From positions 161,379,260 through 161,443,259 of the forward strand of contig BTPG01000003.1 of NCBI GenBank assembly GCA_036245525.1: a stretch of 64,000 nt of DNA, read 5' to 3'. This DNA comes from Semisulcospira habei. Its lineage: Eukaryota; Mollusca; Gastropoda; Semisulcospiridae. The number at the start of each line of letters is the position of its first letter. Position 1 is the first letter of the stretch. The translations under genes were made by a program, and so were the position numbers. Shown in pieces: positions 59,201-62,200 of the stretch. The notes beneath the pieces were generated by a model. The model did no database searches, was not told where the DNA came from, and was given only the letters and a program-made list of their open reading frames with translations.

Positions 59201-62200
59201 GACGTGGCCAAGTTGAAAGACCCAAAAGTGAAAGAAGAGTTTAGGTTGGCCCTCAGGAATAGATTTAGTGTTTTGGAAGATGAGACAGCGCTGACTATTG
59301 AAGATTTCAACAGAGCCATGAAGGAAACAGGAGGGGAAGTTTTAGGATACAGAAAGAGCAGGAAGACAGAGTGGATCTCAGAAGACACGTGGGCTCGCAT
59401 AGAAGAGAGAAGACAGATCAAGAAGAAACTTTTGGATACCAAATCACCAAGACTGAAGGAAAGAATATCAAGAGAATACAGAGAGAAAGATCAAGCGGTG
59501 AAGACATCAGCGAGAAGAGACAAGAGAATGTACACAGAAAGGCTGGCAGAAGAAGCGGAGGCAGCTGCAAAACAGAGAGACATGAAGACAGTGTACCAGA
59601 ACACCAAGAAGCTGAAGGGCGATTACGGGCAACACCACGACCTTCCAGTGAGAGCTGAAGATGGAACTCATGTCACAGTAGAGGAAGAGAAGCTGAAGAG
59701 ATGGAAGCAACACTTCGAGTCCATCCTGAACCGCTTTGACCCACCAACCCTCACTGACATTCCTGAAGCGGAGGAGGACCTGGACATTAACCTCGGCAAC
59801 ATTACTATTGCGGAAGTCAAGCAGGCCATTCAAAAGCTGAAGAACGGGAAGGCACCTGGCGATGACGGAGTGTGCCCCGAGATGCTGAAAGTAGAAGATA
59901 CGGTAACGCCGCAGCTTCTTTGTCAGATTTTTCAAAAGATCTGGGACACTGAGGAAGCGCCGAGCGATTGGAAGACCGGCACCATCGTCAAACTTCCGAA
60001 GAAAGGAGACCTGGGGAACTGTAACAACTGGCGAGGCATCACCTTACTATCCCTCACCAGCAAGATCTTCAGCCGCATTCTCCTTGAACGCATTACGACA
60101 GCAGTGAATGGCATCCTTCGCCGGGAGCAGGCAGGTTTTAGGAAAGGCAAGTCCTGCATTGACCATATTTTCGTACTGAGACAGATCCTTGAGCAGTCTA
60201 ACGAATGGAATGGATCCCTCTATGTGGTCTTTGTAGACTTTGAGAAGGCCTTCGACAGTCTGCATCGAGACTCCCTTTGGAAAATCCTGCGATACTATGG
60301 AATCCCCCAGAAACTTGTCAACGTCATCAGGTCCCTGTACAAGAATTTTGAGTGCAGAGTCGTCCACAACAACCAGCTCACCGAACCGTTTAAGGTGGAA
60401 ACCGGAGTGAAACAAGGATGTATTCTTTCGCCAATCCTATTCTCAATGGCAATTGATTGGATCATGCGCCGCACCACAGAGGGAAGGAGGCAGGGAATTC
60501 AGTGGACGCTGACCTCAATGCTGGATGACCTCGACTACGCCGATGATATCGGGCTGCTGGCAAGCAGAAACCAGGACATGCAACAGAAGACACAACAGTT
60601 GACACAGTCAGCAAGCTCCATAGGTCTCGGGGTCAACATTAGGAAGACTCAAGTCATGAGGAAGAACACCATAGTGGGCGACCCAATCACCATCAATGAC
60701 CAACCTCTGCAAGAGGTGGACGAGTTCACGTACCTGGGCAGCAAGGTTACCACAGATGGAGACTGCACAAGGGAGATCACCACAAGAATCAGCAAAGCCA
60801 ACCAAGCCTTCGCAATGCTGAAACCCATCTGGAGGACCACAAGCCTGAGCATCCACACCAAGCTCCGTATTTTTAAGAGCAACGTGCTGAGTGTCCTTCT
60901 ATATGGGTCAGAATGCTGGAAATCCACTACCGCTACGGAACGCAAGCTGGATGTCTTCCAGAACAAGTGCCTGCGACGGATCATGAAGGTCTTCTGGCCA
61001 AACATGATTACAAACGAGGAACTACGGAAGAGAGCAGGCGCAGACAGCATCGCTGAAACCATCACCACACGGAGATGGAGATGGCTAGGCCACGTTTGCA
61101 GAATGTCACCTGACTCATTACCAAGGGTGGCACTGAGATGGACACCACAGGGGAAGAGAAACCGTGGGCGACCAAAGGAGACGTGGCGCCGAACCGTGGA
61201 GCGAGAGCTCAAGAACAGAGGCCTTACTCTGCAAACAGCACCCAAAATAGCAGCTGACAGACAAAAGTGGCGCTCCCTTGCCGTCGCCTCAAGCACCAGA
61301 CGGCGCAGAGAGGACTGAATGAATTCATTTGGGTCTAAGTTCAGATCTATTTTTCCATCTCTCTTGACGTGCCGTCACTCGTACCAGCACAACAGGCACA
61401 CACATGGAGAGACAGAGAGAGAAAAGGAGAATAACTTGATTTGGCGGTTACACTGCTTCTTCACTTAACGGTCTGTACTGTAAACTTGAACACAAACTGA
61501 GATATTAGAAAATGATGAACATGGCTAATAAAAAATCAGGCAAATAAAATTAATAAAAAGAAAGGCAAAGCCATTATGGCTCACGTGTATGACCGATTTA
61601 CATATGTGTGACTTCTGTGACAAAGGCTGGCTACTGCAGCAGCAAAATCCATGTTTTCTGAAAATGTAAGCATTTTTCACAAATCTGTCAACCCCCCGTG
61701 GCCCATGACCTTTGTGACGAGTCGACTAAATTATTATGCATAGGAAGGTCTTATCATCAGCTATTTTTGTACCAAATTTGGTTGAAAAATTTGCAAAAAT
61801 TTGGGAATACCTACAATTTTATCAAAAATCAGCATTTAACACACATTTGCCAGCCTCTTGTGATCCTTGACTTTTCCAAGGGGTCATCCAAATTAGTATG
61901 CATAGATAGGACCTTACCATCAGGTATTTCTGTACCAAATTTGGGTTTTAAGTTGTGAATAGTATTTGAGAAAAAACATCTTTTGTCAAAATATGGTTAT
62001 TTTATACCTATTTCCTGACCTCTCGTGACCCTTGACCTTTCCGAGGGATCAACCAAATTAGTGTGCATAGAAAGGTCTTCCCATCAAGTATCTCTGTAGC
62101 AAGTTTGGGTTTAAAGTTGTGAATAGTATTTGAGAAAAAACATCTTTTGTCAAAATATGGCTATTTCAGACCTATTTCTGGAGCCCTTATGACCCTTGAC

